The position numbers and the translations under genes are program-made. Source: Candidatus Planktophila limnetica (lineage in GTDB: Bacteria > Actinomycetota > Actinomycetes > Nanopelagicales > Nanopelagicaceae). Taken from it: DNA of 64,000 bases. The notes beneath the pieces are model-generated. The model saw only the letters and a program-made list of their open reading frames with translations. It did no database searches and had not been told where the DNA came from. The stretch is from positions 186,001 through 250,000 of the forward strand of contig NZ_CP016782.1 of NCBI RefSeq assembly GCF_002288365.1, given 5' to 3'. The stretch's first letter is position 1; the number at the start of each line of letters is the position of its first letter. Shown piece by piece: positions 9,333-17,879 of the stretch.

Positions 9333-9728
9333 TTATTTCACTCGGCAGCGTGCAACGATCGCTGTGGCTGCAGCGCTACGCGTAGGAACCTCTGTAATGC
9401 GTTCGAATTTTGCAAGGCCAGGGGTGATTTCATCCTCGATTTCGCCCACGATATTTTTCTTAATATCTCTTGCCTGCAATGTGCAGGTAGCCGCAGAGCT
9501 TGCATCATTTCGTTGAACTGCGTATCTGATTGAAACCTTTTCATCAGAGAGCACGGAGAAAGAAATAAGTGTGGTTCGAAACTCGGGTTTTGCTTGATAC
9601 AAACCTGCCCAGAAAATCCAGATGATTCCGACAATGGCAATAAGTGTTGCGGGCAACTTCCATCCTTTAGATGCTCGCACCCCATACCTATCCTCGTATG
9701 AGAATTCTGAGGACCCCGTTGAATTCAT
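9333..9728 (-). CDS. DUF4307 domain-containing membrane protein
   Basis: Actinobacterial protein of unknown function, typically encoded beside greA. The 131 residues comprise a short cytoplasmic N-terminus with DRYG, one hydrophobic span near 28-44 (ATLIAIVGIIWIFWAGL), and an extracytoplasmic domain with two cysteines (AATCTLQA and ARCRV near the end) that could form a disulfide. I prefer ATG 9728 over the in-frame GTG 9734, because TAATCT lies exactly six bases before ATG 9728 and there is no Shine-Dalgarno, which suggests a leaderless transcript. The 44 bases to greA hold no terminator, so co-transcription is likely. Confidence 0.85.
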   Translation of the reverse strand: MNSTGSSEFSYEDRYGVRASKGWKLPATLIAIVGIIWIFWAGLYQAKPEFRTTLISFSVLSDEKVSIRYAVQRNDASSAATCTLQARDIKKNIVGEIEDEITPGLAKFERITEVPTRSAAATAIVARCRVK

Positions 9729-9734
9729 GTGCAC

Positions 9735-9740
9735 AGATTA
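9735..9740 (-). promoter_or_regulatory. -10 box for leaderless transcription of the DUF4307 gene
   Basis: Read on the minus strand this is TAATCT, followed by six bases and then the ATG at 9728. It fits TAnnnT-N6-start. The small plus-strand gene at 9766 begins only 37 bases away, so the two promoters must overlap or interdigitate. Confidence 0.5.
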
Positions 9741-9765
9741 TCGTGGAAAGTGAGAGGATTTATAC

Positions 9766-9903
9766 ATGCAAAAAAGTGTTGATATGGGCCTTGCAGGCTC
9801 TCTAACGATGATTTTCTTAACAGTTGCGGTCGTGTTATTACTTCGCAATTTCTACAAACGATTTAACAGATTACAAAAAAGTAAAGACGAAGAACAGAGT
9901 TAA
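9766..9903 (+). CDS. Small membrane protein, 45 residues, unknown function
   Basis: A short frame beginning MQKSVDMGLAGSLTMI. It is preceded by GAGAGG, a good Shine-Dalgarno, at about the normal distance from ATG 9766. One hydrophobic span at about residues 9-26 (GSLTMIFLTVAVVLLL) is followed by a basic and then acidic tail (RNFYKRFNRLQKSK, DEEQS), predicting a single-pass protein with a cytoplasmic C-terminus. The stop at 9901-9903 lies just before the SURF1 start, and codon use resembles its neighbours. It could assist SURF1 or respiratory assembly, but that is only guilt by association. Confidence 0.65.
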   Translation: MQKSVDMGLAGSLTMIFLTVAVVLLLRNFYKRFNRLQKSKDEEQS

Positions 9904-9911
9904 ATTCTCCT

Positions 9912-10604
9912 GTGGTTAAGAAGTTTTTTGAGTACACAGCCCTTGTTCTTATCGCTGCGGTTTTTGTTGGACTCGGGTTATGGCAATTAGATCGAGCACG
10001 CGATTTAAAGATCATTCTCAATGCTCCGGCCCCTGCGATAACAGCGCCGGTGGCGCTACAAGTTCTTGCCAAACCACGCACTGCCCTAGACACCGCAGTA
10101 GATAGCAAAACAATTAGTGCCTCTGGTTTCTATGTGGCAAATTTTAAAGCTCCCAATCAAGTAGATGGCACAGGTGTTGTCAATGATTGGGAAGTTGCAC
10201 TGATGCAAGTCGATACGACTGCGGCAATATTGGTAGTTCGTGGTTTGTGGTCAGAGCGATTAAATGAGCCACAACTTTCAATGTCGAATCGAATAGAACT
10301 GACTGGAATATTGCGAGCACATCAAAATGAAGATCGAGCGCTGAACTCTGCCGGTGTGATTTCCAGACTTGATAGCAGCGTCATCGTTGGGCTGACAGAT
10401 CTAGATCTCTATGACGGATATGTCATAGCAGTGGATGAAAAATTACGTGATGGTGATATTTCTCGAGCACGAGTAACGCCAGAGATGCGGACTGCTCGAA
10501 TACCTGGCTTTTATTGGCAACATATTTCATATGTTGTAGTTTGGTGGCTCATGGCGGCGGTGGTTCTTTACCTTCCGATATATCGTCGTAGAGTTGCGCA
10601 CTAG
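9912..10604 (+). CDS. SURF1-family cytochrome oxidase assembly protein
   Basis: SURF1/Shy1 proteins sit in the membrane and help insert heme a into subunit I of cytochrome c oxidase. The 230 residues have the family layout: an N-terminal span (ALVLIAAVFVGLGLWQLDRA, holding the conserved GxWQLxR motif), a long extracytoplasmic domain with LVVRGLW and IELTGILR, and a C-terminal span (YVVVWWLMAAVVLYLPIY) preceded by ARIPGFYWQHISY. GTG 9912 has no Shine-Dalgarno; TAAATT at 9901-9906 sits five bases upstream and overlaps the previous stop. The organism therefore probably has an aa3-type oxidase. Confidence 0.88.
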   Translation: MVKKFFEYTALVLIAAVFVGLGLWQLDRARDLKIILNAPAPAITAPVALQVLAKPRTALDTAVDSKTISASGFYVANFKAPNQVDGTGVVNDWEVALMQVDTTAAILVVRGLWSERLNEPQLSMSNRIELTGILRAHQNEDRALNSAGVISRLDSSVIVGLTDLDLYDGYVIAVDEKLRDGDISRARVTPEMRTARIPGFYWQHISYVVVWWLMAAVVLYLPIYRRRVAH

Positions 10605-10613
10605 GAGGCAAAT

Positions 10614-10913
10614 ATGAGCGGTGTATTAATGCGATTTAGAGTGATGGCGATTATTGCTGGAGTTATGTCACTTCTCTTATGGTTTGGCTATATGCCTGCT
10701 AAATACCTGCTTGATAATCCATCACTTGTAGATCTCGTGCGATGGGTACCAATAGTTCATGGCTATCTCTATCCAATTTATATTTTGACTGCAATCCAGT
10801 TTGCAGCGGTGGCACGTTTTCCACTCAAGCGCATGATTGGATTTATCTTGGCCGGAACTCTTCCAGTTGCTTCTCTGATTGCGGAGCGCCGTGTTGTTAA
10901 GCAGTTCTCGTAA
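10614..10913 (+). CDS. DUF3817 domain-containing membrane protein
   Basis: Ninety-nine residues with three hydrophobic spans (about 8-24, 43-63, 72-92), matching the DUF3817 family that occurs beside SURF1 or GMP-synthase genes in Actinobacteria. The marks seen are VMSLLLWFGYMPAKYLL, the central VHGYLYPIYILTA helix with its histidine, and the C-terminal RRVVKQ. A strong AGGAGG Shine-Dalgarno precedes ATG 10614. The function is unknown. Its last codons overlap the likely start of the prenyltransferase gene, suggesting coupling. Confidence 0.85.
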   Translation: MSGVLMRFRVMAIIAGVMSLLLWFGYMPAKYLLDNPSLVDLVRWVPIVHGYLYPIYILTAIQFAAVARFPLKRMIGFILAGTLPVASLIAERRVVKQFS

Positions 10914-11691
10914 ATTAATTAAATCTGCACTCTATCCACTCTATGAGTGGAGACTTGTTCGTGCTCTAGATTTTTCGCAAACCCCACACCACGTCGGTGT
11001 AATTCTGGATGGAAACAGGCGATGGGCAAAAGCCAATCAATTAGATTCAACAGATATTGGTGTCACAAATTCATCCAGAGGTCACCGAGCGGGCGCTGAA
11101 AAGATTATTGAATTCTTAGGCTGGTGTGATGAAGCAGAAGTTCGTGTTGTCACTCTATGGCTGCTTTCAACAGATAATTTCAAAAGGTCAGAAGAAGAAC
11201 TAGAAGCGCTGCTTCGAATCATCGGTGAAACAGTCGATGCCCTGGCTGCCACAAAGCGTTGGAACATCAAGGCTGTGGGAGCGCTGGATTTGCTGCCAGA
11301 GTGGTTAGCCAAGAAGTTAACTGATCTCAAACCATTTAGAAACGATGGCGTGGAAGTAAATGTGGCAATTAGTTATGGTGGGCGTCGAGAAATTGTTGAT
11401 GCGGTAAAAACATACTTACAAACCAGCGCCGATCAAGGCAAGAGCTTGAGTGATGCCACAGCGGCTTTGGACTCAGATGAAATTTCCAAGTACTTATACA
11501 CCGCAGGCCAACCAGATCCTGAGTTAATAATTAGAACATCTGGTGAACAAAGACTCGGTGGCTTCTTGTTGTGGCAGAGCGCACTTTCTGAGTACTACTT
11601 TTGTGAAGCTTATTGGCCAGACTTTCGTCGTGTCGATTTTTTTAGAGCCCTCAGAGCCTATTCTTTGCGACATAGGCGATTCGGGGGATAA
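10891..11691 (+). CDS. uppS: Isoprenyl (cis-prenyl) transferase, UppS family
   Basis: Condenses isopentenyl diphosphate in the cis configuration to make polyprenyl diphosphate for cell-wall lipid carriers. The motif GVILDGNRRWAK carries the catalytic Asp and the phosphate-binding GNRRW. Further blocks are GHRAGAEKIIEFLGWC, LWLLSTDNFKRS, VAISYGGRREIVDAV and the C-terminal PDPELIIRTSGEQRLGGFLLWQSALSEYYF. The frame opens at TTG 10879, but GTG 10891 is the more likely start (266 residues). Actinobacteria often carry two paralogues, a short-chain Z-farnesyl and a long-chain enzyme; the product length here cannot be decided from the sequence. Confidence 0.93.
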   Translation: MLLSSSRKLIKSALYPLYEWRLVRALDFSQTPHHVGVILDGNRRWAKANQLDSTDIGVTNSSRGHRAGAEKIIEFLGWCDEAEVRVVTLWLLSTDNFKRSEEELEALLRIIGETVDALAATKRWNIKAVGALDLLPEWLAKKLTDLKPFRNDGVEVNVAISYGGRREIVDAVKTYLQTSADQGKSLSDATAALDSDEISKYLYTAGQPDPELIIRTSGEQRLGGFLLWQSALSEYYFCEAYWPDFRRVDFFRALRAYSLRHRRFGG

Positions 11692-11694
11692 CGA

Positions 11695-13008
11695 TTGACT
11701 GCTAGTAACAAAGGGCGAAAGACATATGTTCTAGATACCAGCGTATTACTTGCAGACCCGGGGGCCCTGGCTCGCTTTGCCGAACATGAAGTTGTAGTTC
11801 CCATCACTGTTATTGGTGAGTTAGAAACAAAACGCGATCATCCTGAATTGGGATATTTTGCGCGTGCAGCACTTCGCTCACTCGATGACATTCGCTTGAA
11901 ATACGGTCGTCTCGATCAAGAAATTAAAATTAATGCAGAGGGCGGAACTCTCTCAGTTGAGTTAAACCACACAGACCTGAGCTCAATGCCTCACGGATTC
12001 TTACGGGATGGCACAAATGATTCACGCATTCTGGCTATTGCAAAAAACTTGATGTCAGATGGCAAAGACGTCGTTCTAGTCACAAAAGATTTGCCACTTC
12101 GTGTGAAGGCATCTTCAGTCGGCGTTGAAGCAGAAGAGTATTTAGCCGAATTAGTTTCAAATAGTGGCTGGACTGGGATCGTTGAACTCAGTGTTGGCTC
12201 AGGTGTGATTGATGATTTATATGCATCAGATTTTGCCGATCACGAAGAAGCGCATTCGTTGCCAATTCATACAGGCGTTGTCCTTCACTCTGATCGCGCC
12301 AGCGCCCTTGCCAGAGTGACACCAGATAAAAGATTGCAATTAGTCCGTGGAGATCGCACCGCCTTTGGGCTACATGGCAGAAGCGCCGAACAGAGAATTG
12401 CGTTGGATTTATTACTCGATCCTGAAATCGGAATTATCTCCATGGGTGGTCGAGCCGGTACCGGAAAATCCGCGCTCGCATTATGTGCCGGACTTGAAGC
12501 GGTCATGGAGCGAAGGGCTCACAAGAAGATTGTGATATTTCGCCCCCTCTATCCAGTTGGTGGCCAAGAGTTGGGATATCTACCTGGCAGTGAAGGCGAA
12601 AAAATGTCGCCGTGGGCCCAAGCTGTCTTTGACACTCTCGGCGCCCTGGTTAGCCAACCGATTATTGATGAAATCATTTCAAGAGGTTTAATTGAAGTGC
12701 TGCCTTTGACCCATATTCGCGGTCGCTCACTGCATGACTCATTTGTGATCGTCGATGAAGCCCAATCACTAGAACGCGGAGTCTTGCTCACCGTGCTCTC
12801 TCGAATCGGACAGGGCTCAAGAGTTGTACTAACCCACGATGTTGGACAGCGAGATAACCTTCGAGTCGGCCGCCACGACGGAGTCGTCGCAGTAGTTGAG
12901 ACTTTAAAGGGCCATCCGCTCTTTGCCCACGTGACGCTGACCCGCTCAGAGCGCTCAGCGATTGCAGCCCTGGTCACAGAAATGCTGGAAGGTCCGATTT
13001 CTAGCTAA
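11695..13008 (+). CDS. PIN-PhoH fusion ATPase (PhoH2-type)
   Basis: Two-domain protein of 437 residues. The N-terminal PIN ribonuclease domain (about 8-145) shows its acidic residues in [27 protein letters not shown] and [10 protein letters not shown]. The C-terminal PhoH ATPase has Walker [16 protein letters not shown] near 250, the [16 protein letters not shown] block and Walker [11 protein letters not shown]. Mycobacterial PhoH2 with this layout is an RNA helicase/ribonuclease; the same activity is inferred here. The start is TTG 11695, three bases after the uppS stop, so it probably belongs to the same operon. Confidence 0.92.
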   Translation: MTASNKGRKTYVLDTSVLLADPGALARFAEHEVVVPITVIGELETKRDHPELGYFARAALRSLDDIRLKYGRLDQEIKINAEGGTLSVELNHTDLSSMPHGFLRDGTNDSRILAIAKNLMSDGKDVVLVTKDLPLRVKASSVGVEAEEYLAELVSNSGWTGIVELSVGSGVIDDLYASDFADHEEAHSLPIHTGVVLHSDRASALARVTPDKRLQLVRGDRTAFGLHGRSAEQRIALDLLLDPEIGIISMGGRAGTGKSALALCAGLEAVMERRAHKKIVIFRPLYPVGGQELGYLPGSEGEKMSPWAQAVFDTLGALVSQPIIDEIISRGLIEVLPLTHIRGRSLHDSFVIVDEAQSLERGVLLTVLSRIGQGSRVVLTHDVGQRDNLRVGRHDGVVAVVETLKGHPLFAHVTLTRSERSAIAALVTEMLEGPISS

Positions 13009-13240
13009 AGTTTAATCTCACACTCACATTTGCGACATTTCGGACTTTCCCAGCGCTGACCTGCGCTTTTACTTATCCCCACCTTGCGACTTTTATATGA
13101 ATTTGCGACTCACGCCCGTATTAAGTTGCTCGACTCACCCCTACAAGACACTCTAAAGCCATTCCCCTTGGCATCGAGCCCTGAAATTTTCAGGGCCTTA
13201 GGCGCTGCGGGTAGAAATCGAGACAGGTAAGGAGGGCGTC
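13009..13240 (+). other. 232-base intergenic region before the transglycosylase gene
   Basis: Non-coding. It holds three copies of TTGCGAC (13030-13036, 13084-13090, 13103-13109) and a stem GCCCTGAAA/TTTCAGGGC near 13174-13195. The last bases give a strong Shine-Dalgarno (AAGGAGGG) for the gene at 13241. I could not match it to a known riboswitch. The hairpin has no T-run, so terminator function is doubtful. Confidence 0.4.
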
Positions 13241-13822
13241 ATGAGAAAGACAATGCTTGCGATCTGGGCAAGTGTGGCGACCCTACTTTTCGTTACCAGC
13301 GCTCAACCAACTGCCTATGGTCTTGAATTTCCGATGACCACCAGACTTGTTCTTCCGGAATCGCCAGCGGCGACTCCTTTATTAGTCGCCGTTCCTTCAA
13401 CTGCGACCTCTATCTCGGCTTCCCTGACTTCGGCCCTGGATTCCAGACGGACAGTTTTTTCACATGAGATCGCCTTGGTTTCGGCCAAGAGTCTTTTCAT
13501 AGAAGCTGCTCGCGAACCAAACGGGGCTAAGCGAATTGCCAAAGAGATGATGGCCTCTGAATATGGCTGGGGCGAGAATCAATACACATGCCTTAATCGC
13601 CTATGGACAAAAGAGAGTCACTGGAATTACAAGGCACGTAACCCTCGTTCAGGTGCACACGGAATTGCCCAAGCCCTTCCTGCTACGAAGATGGAAAAAG
13701 TCGGAGCAGATTGGCGAACAAATCCAGTTACCCAAATTCAGTGGGGATTACTTTATATTTCAGAACGCTATGGCACACCTTGCGCGGCCTTTAGCAAATG
13801 GCGCAGAAGTAACTACTACTAA
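13241..13822 (+). CDS. Secreted lytic-transglycosylase-like (SLT domain) protein
   Basis: Predicted exported cell-wall hydrolase of 193 residues. A signal peptide covers about 1-27 (MRKTMLAIW, a hydrophobic core, then SAQPTAYG). A low-complexity Ala/Thr/Ser linker follows. The C-terminal 85 residues form the goose-lysozyme-like SLT fold: [20 protein letters not shown] with the candidate catalytic Glu, [18 protein letters not shown], and [21 protein letters not shown] with a likely disulfide between the two cysteines. Similar short proteins are common in Actinobacteria. A strong Shine-Dalgarno precedes ATG 13241. The TAA stop overlaps the TAG stop of the convergent fumarase gene. Confidence 0.88.
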   Translation: MRKTMLAIWASVATLLFVTSAQPTAYGLEFPMTTRLVLPESPAATPLLVAVPSTATSISASLTSALDSRRTVFSHEIALVSAKSLFIEAAREPNGAKRIAKEMMASEYGWGENQYTCLNRLWTKESHWNYKARNPRSGAHGIAQALPATKMEKVGADWRTNPVTQIQWGLLYISERYGTPCAAFSKWRRSNYY

Positions 13823-15474
13823 AGCGGCTTCTTTCCGATTGTTAGCGGCTTAGAAGTTTCTGCAAAAAAATCATTTCCTTTATCGTCAACAACAATAAAT
13901 GCTGGAAAATCAACGACATCAATTTTCCAGACTGCTTCCATACCTAACTCTTCATAATCCAGGACTTCAACTTTTTTAATGCAATCTTGAGCAAGTCTGG
14001 CAGCAGGTCCGCCAATAGAACCAAGATAAAAACCACCGTGCTCTTTACACGCATTGGTCACAGGCAGCGAGCGATTTCCTTTTGCCAACATGACATATGA
14101 ACCACCGCGTGATTGGAAATACTCGACGTATGAATCCATACGGCCAGCAGTTGTCGGACCAAAAGATCCCGATGCATATCCGGCAGGAGTCTTTGCGGGG
14201 CCGGCGTAATACACAGCAAAATCTTTTAGGTAAGAAGGCATCGGCGCGCCAGCATCCATCGCCTCTTTAATCTTTGCATGCGCTAAATCGCGCGCCACAA
14301 CAAGGGTTCCAGAGAGTGATAGTCGAGTCTTTACTGGGTGCTTGGATAACTCTGCACGGATTTTTTCCATTGGTTGATTAAGGTCGATGTTTACAACACC
14401 ATCGTTGAGATGTTCATCGTGAGTATCGGGTAAGAAGCGAGCAGGATCTCGCTCCATTTCCTCAATGAAAACGCCCTCTTTAGTGATCTTCGCTTTTGCT
14501 TGGCGGTCTGCAGAACAAGAGACAGCTATTGCGATTGGCAGTGATGCACCATGTCGCGGTAATCGCACAACTCGAACGTCGTGACAAAAGTACTTTCCAC
14601 CAAATTGTGCACCGATTCCTAATGTGCGAGTGAGTTCGAGAACTTGTTTTTCTAATTCAATATCTCTAAATCCATGGCCTGTTTTGGCATCTCCTGAAGT
14701 AGGTAGTGAATCCAAGTAATGCGTGCTTGCTAACTTTGCTGTCTTGAGAGTGTGCTCGGCGCTAGTGCCACCAATAACAATTGCAAGGTGATACGGAGGA
14801 CAAGCCGCAGTTCCAATTGAACGAAGTTTTTCATCCAGCCATGTCATAAAGCTTGCAGGATTAAGCACTGCTTTGGTTTCTTGATACAAAAATGATTTAT
14901 TGGCGCTTCCGCCACCTTTGGCAATAAACAAAAAGTTGTATTCATCTGGGTGATCGCTATCGGCCATGATTTCAATCTGTGCGGGCAAGTTATTGCCTGT
15001 GTTTTTCTCTTCCCAGGTAGTAACTGGAGCAAGTTGTGAATAGCGAAGATTCAAAGTTGTAAAGGCGTTATAGATTCCCTTTGAAATAACCTCTTCATCT
15101 TTACTCTGCGTAAAAACATTTTGTCCTTTTTTGGCCATGACAAGTGCGGTACCTGTGTCTTGGCACATAGGCAAAATTCCACCTGCAGAGATATTGGCAT
15201 TCTTCAAAAGATCTAAGGCCACGAAACGATCATTGGGAGAGCTCTCTGGGTCTTTTAAAATACTTGCTAATTGCTCGAGATGCTCAGTGCGCAAATAATG
15301 TGAAATATCGTGCATCGCAGTTGAAGTCAGCGCTTCAATAGCTTCTGGTGCGATTGTAAGGATTTCTCGGTTGCCAATTTTTTCTGTGGAAACCCCAGCA
15401 GTGCCTAAATTGCGGTACTTAGTTGAATCTTTTCCAAGTGGCAATAAATCACTATATGAAAAATCAGGTGCCAT
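13819..15474 (-). CDS. fum: Class I fumarate hydratase (iron-sulfur)
   Basis: Interconverts fumarate and malate in the TCA cycle. The 551 residues are the full length of the homodimeric FumA/B type, with the 4Fe-4S ligands at Cys104 ([10 protein letters not shown]), Cys225 (GTAACPPYH) and Cys320 (AVSCSAD). The C-terminal beta domain contains [23 protein letters not shown]. Many Actinobacteria use the iron-free class II enzyme instead, so this organism's enzyme should be oxygen-sensitive. ATG 15474 begins three bases after the xseB stop with no obvious Shine-Dalgarno, making it third in the xseA-xseB-fum transcript. Confidence 0.96.
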   Translation of the reverse strand: MAPDFSYSDLLPLGKDSTKYRNLGTAGVSTEKIGNREILTIAPEAIEALTSTAMHDISHYLRTEHLEQLASILKDPESSPNDRFVALDLLKNANISAGGILPMCQDTGTALVMAKKGQNVFTQSKDEEVISKGIYNAFTTLNLRYSQLAPVTTWEEKNTGNNLPAQIEIMADSDHPDEYNFLFIAKGGGSANKSFLYQETKAVLNPASFMTWLDEKLRSIGTAACPPYHLAIVIGGTSAEHTLKTAKLASTHYLDSLPTSGDAKTGHGFRDIELEKQVLELTRTLGIGAQFGGKYFCHDVRVVRLPRHGASLPIAIAVSCSADRQAKAKITKEGVFIEEMERDPARFLPDTHDEHLNDGVVNIDLNQPMEKIRAELSKHPVKTRLSLSGTLVVARDLAHAKIKEAMDAGAPMPSYLKDFAVYYAGPAKTPAGYASGSFGPTTAGRMDSYVEYFQSRGGSYVMLAKGNRSLPVTNACKEHGGFYLGSIGGPAARLAQDCIKKVEVLDYEELGMEAVWKIDVVDFPAFIVVDDKGNDFFAETSKPLTIGKKPL

Positions 15475-15476
15475 TT

Positions 15477-15677
15477 TTATTCTGCTTTGGGTTTCGCAGC
15501 GCTTAACTTTTTACGCGCACCATCTAGCCACTCTTGGCATATTCCAGCTAACTCTTCGCCACGCTCCCATAACTTCAGTGACTCTTCCAAGGTTGCGCTT
15601 CCGGCTTCGAGCAAGGAAACAACTTGCGCTAACTCTTCGCGCGCTGCTTCATAGGAAAGCTTTTTCTCCGTAGCCAT
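15477..15677 (-). CDS. xseB: Exodeoxyribonuclease VII small subunit
   Basis: Sixty-six residues, the usual size. XseB helices assemble with XseA into the single-strand exonuclease that works in mismatch repair and trims DNA. The family pattern is clear: [37 protein letters not shown]. The tail is lysine-rich. It sits 20 bases after xseA and directly before the fumarase gene, the normal xseA-xseB order. Confidence 0.94.
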   Translation of the reverse strand: MATEKKLSYEAAREELAQVVSLLEAGSATLEESLKLWERGEELAGICQEWLDGARKKLSAAKPKAE

Positions 15678-15697
15678 GTGATAAATGTACTCCTTGC

Positions 15698-16900
15698 TTA
15701 TTTATCTGTAACTGTGGCGTTGGTCTCGCCGGCTGCAAGTCGCAAGCGAAGTTTTTGACCAAATTTCAAACTCTTGGCATCTCGAGCTATCGAGCCATCT
15801 TCTAATTGCACAACTGAATAACCGCGATCCAAAGTCGCTTGAGGCGATAGCGCTCTGACGCGAGCCCGAACGTGTGTGAGATCTTCGGCTGCAAGAGTTA
15901 ATCGAGATGTGAAACTGCGAACGCTGCGATCTCGTAATCCAGAAACTATTTCTTCGCGGCTCGTCACAATCACCATGGGATCACGCAAAACTGGGCGATT
16001 AGTTAAATTCTCAATTCGCGATGTTTCAAGGTCAAGGTGGGAGAGTATGAATCGCTTGGCCCGATCGCGCAGCGCTTTGATTAATTCAATCTCTTCTGCA
16101 ATATCTGGAACGACTCTCTTTGCCGCATCTGTCGGCGTTGAGGCACGAACATCTGCCACTAGGTCTAAAAGCGGTGAATCCTTTTCGTGACCAATCGCGC
16201 TGACAATCGGTGTAATGCACGAGGCTGCAAGACGTACTAATGATTCATCACTAAAGGGAAGTAAATCTTCAAAGGAACCACCACCGCGCGTAATGATGAT
16301 GACATCAACATCTGCCATTGCTTCTAATTCAGATAAGGCTGCAGAAACTTCAACAACTGCAGCAGCGCCTTGCACTGTTACTTCACGAATTTCAAATTCA
16401 ACAGATGGCCAGCGGCGTTTGGCGTTTTCAACAACATCTTTTTCGGCATCAGTATTTCGACCGCAAATCAAACCAATTTTCTTTGGAAGCAACGGAAGCG
16501 CAACTTTTCGTTCGAGTGCGAAGAGCCCCTCACTTGCCAGCAGAGTTTTCAACTCTTCTAAACGAGCCATTAGTTCACCTATTCCAACCTGACGAATTTC
16601 ACGAGCGGAAAGAGTCAGTGATCCATTTTTTGTGTACCACGATGCTTTGGCATACATAACGACTCGTGCATTTTGTGGCAGTGGTGAAACGCTAGACAAA
16701 ACTGATTTATGACACATGACAGAGATGCTCATATCAACACTTGTGTCTCTAAGGCGCATGAAAGCCATGCCACCACTACGTTCATTGAGTTCAGAGATTT
16801 CGCCTTCAATCCAAATTGCTCCGAGGCGATCTACATAATCTTTGATTGCTTCAGTGACCACGCGCACTGGCGCTGGAGACTCACTTGAAGTTTCGAACAT
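15698..16900 (-). CDS. xseA: Exodeoxyribonuclease VII large subunit
   Basis: Catalytic subunit of ExoVII, 400 residues. It has an N-terminal OB-fold that binds single-stranded DNA (about 10-100, with WIEGEISELNERSGGMAFMRLRD), the nuclease domain with KIGLICGRNTDAEKDV, VIIITRGGGSFEDLLPFSDE and IGHEKDSPLLDLVADVRASTPTDAA, then a helical region and a C-terminal beta segment RGYSVVQLEDGS. ATG 16900 has no Shine-Dalgarno and is preceded by TAGGCT at exactly six bases, so translation is probably leaderless. The divergent ispH start is only 25 bases away. Confidence 0.96.
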   Translation of the reverse strand: MFETSSESPAPVRVVTEAIKDYVDRLGAIWIEGEISELNERSGGMAFMRLRDTSVDMSISVMCHKSVLSSVSPLPQNARVVMYAKASWYTKNGSLTLSAREIRQVGIGELMARLEELKTLLASEGLFALERKVALPLLPKKIGLICGRNTDAEKDVVENAKRRWPSVEFEIREVTVQGAAAVVEVSAALSELEAMADVDVIIITRGGGSFEDLLPFSDESLVRLAASCITPIVSAIGHEKDSPLLDLVADVRASTPTDAAKRVVPDIAEEIELIKALRDRAKRFILSHLDLETSRIENLTNRPVLRDPMVIVTSREEIVSGLRDRSVRSFTSRLTLAAEDLTHVRARVRALSPQATLDRGYSVVQLEDGSIARDAKSLKFGQKLRLRLAAGETNATVTDK

Positions 16901-16906
16901 GAGGCG

Positions 16907-16912
16907 AGCCTA
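16907..16912 (-). promoter_or_regulatory. -10 box for leaderless xseA
   Basis: On the minus strand the hexamer is TAGGCT, followed by six bases (CGCCTC) and ATG 16900. It fits TAnnnT-N6-start. One base (16913) separates it from the oppositely oriented -10 box of ispH. Confidence 0.55.
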
Positions 16913-16913
16913 A

Positions 16914-16919
16914 TAGACT
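16914..16919 (+). promoter_or_regulatory. -10 box for leaderless ispH
   Basis: TAGACT at 16914-16919 is followed by six bases (GCGCCT) and ATG 16926. There is no Shine-Dalgarno. RNA polymerase bound here would cover the xseA box, so the two promoters cannot be occupied together; any -35 element lies inside the xseA coding sequence. Confidence 0.55.
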
Positions 16920-16925
16920 GCGCCT

Positions 16926-17879
16926 ATGGCCAAGAGAATTCTCCTTGCTGCGCCGCGCGGTTATTGCGCAGGCGTTGACCGCGCCGTTATTACTGTTGAA
17001 AAAGCTCTCGAACTTTATGGGGCACCCGTTTATGTTCGTAAAGAAATTGTCCATAACAAACACGTTGTTTCAACACTAGAAGCCCGTGGTGCAATATTTG
17101 TTAACGAAACTGATGAAGTGCCAGAAGGTAAAACTGTGGTTTTTTCGGCGCACGGTGTATCTCCAGCAGTACACGAACAAGCAGCATCTCGAAGTCTAAA
17201 AACTATTGATGCCACATGCCCGCTTGTGACCAAAGTCCACAACGAAGCAAAACGATTTGCATCAGAAGATGCCGAAATTTTATTAATTGGCCATCACGGC
17301 CATGAAGAAGTTGAAGGAACTGCTGGAGAAGCAGTTGGAAAAGTTAAAATTGTTGATGGATTAGATGGTGCCAGAACTGTGCAACCTACCCCTGGAAAAA
17401 AACTTGTGTGGTTGTCACAAACAACTCTCAGTGTCGATGAAACACTAGAAACAGTAAAAATACTCAAAGAGCGCTTTCCAGAAATTTCAGATCCACCCAG
17501 TGATGACATTTGTTATGCCACACAAAATCGACAAGAAGCGATCAAGGAAATTGCTCCACAATCTGATCTTGTCATCGTTGTGGGTTCTCAAAACTCTTCT
17601 AACTCAGTTCGCCTAGCTGAAGTGGCACTTGAATACGGCGCAAAAGTTTCACACCTGGTTGATTTTGCTCAAGAAATACAGGAACACTGGCTAAATGGTG
17701 TGGAAACAATTGGTCTCACAAGTGGAGCATCCGTTCCAGAGATCCTTGTCAAAGATGTTCTCGCGTTTTTATCTGAACGTGGATTTAACGATGTGCAAAC
17801 CATTACTGCAAAAGAAGAGACGCTACTTTTTTCTTTACCCCCTGAGCTTCGTAAAGACCTCAAAGCAGCAGGAAAGTGA
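16926..17879 (+). CDS. ispH: 4-hydroxy-3-methylbut-2-enyl diphosphate reductase
   Basis: Last enzyme of the MEP pathway, reducing HMBPP to IPP and DMAPP with a 4Fe-4S cluster. The 317 residues carry the cluster cysteines in [10 protein letters not shown] (Cys14), DATCPLVTK (Cys98) and [11 protein letters not shown] (Cys196), plus the [10 protein letters not shown] and [10 protein letters not shown] motifs. It supplies the building blocks for the cis-prenyltransferase at 10891. ATG 16926 is probably translated from a leaderless mRNA. The stop TGA overlaps the GTG start of the oxidoreductase gene by 4 bases, so the two are co-transcribed. Confidence 0.97.
   Translation: MAKRILLAAPRGYCAGVDRAVITVEKALELYGAPVYVRKEIVHNKHVVSTLEARGAIFVNETDEVPEGKTVVFSAHGVSPAVHEQAASRSLKTIDATCPLVTKVHNEAKRFASEDAEILLIGHHGHEEVEGTAGEAVGKVKIVDGLDGARTVQPTPGKKLVWLSQTTLSVDETLETVKILKERFPEISDPPSDDICYATQNRQEAIKEIAPQSDLVIVVGSQNSSNSVRLAEVALEYGAKVSHLVDFAQEIQEHWLNGVETIGLTSGASVPEILVKDVLAFLSERGFNDVQTITAKEETLLFSLPPELRKDLKAAGK

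Noticed and set aside
13009-13240. c-di-AMP (ydaO-type) riboswitch before the transglycosylase gene
   Set aside because: The conserved sequence blocks of that riboswitch were not found.
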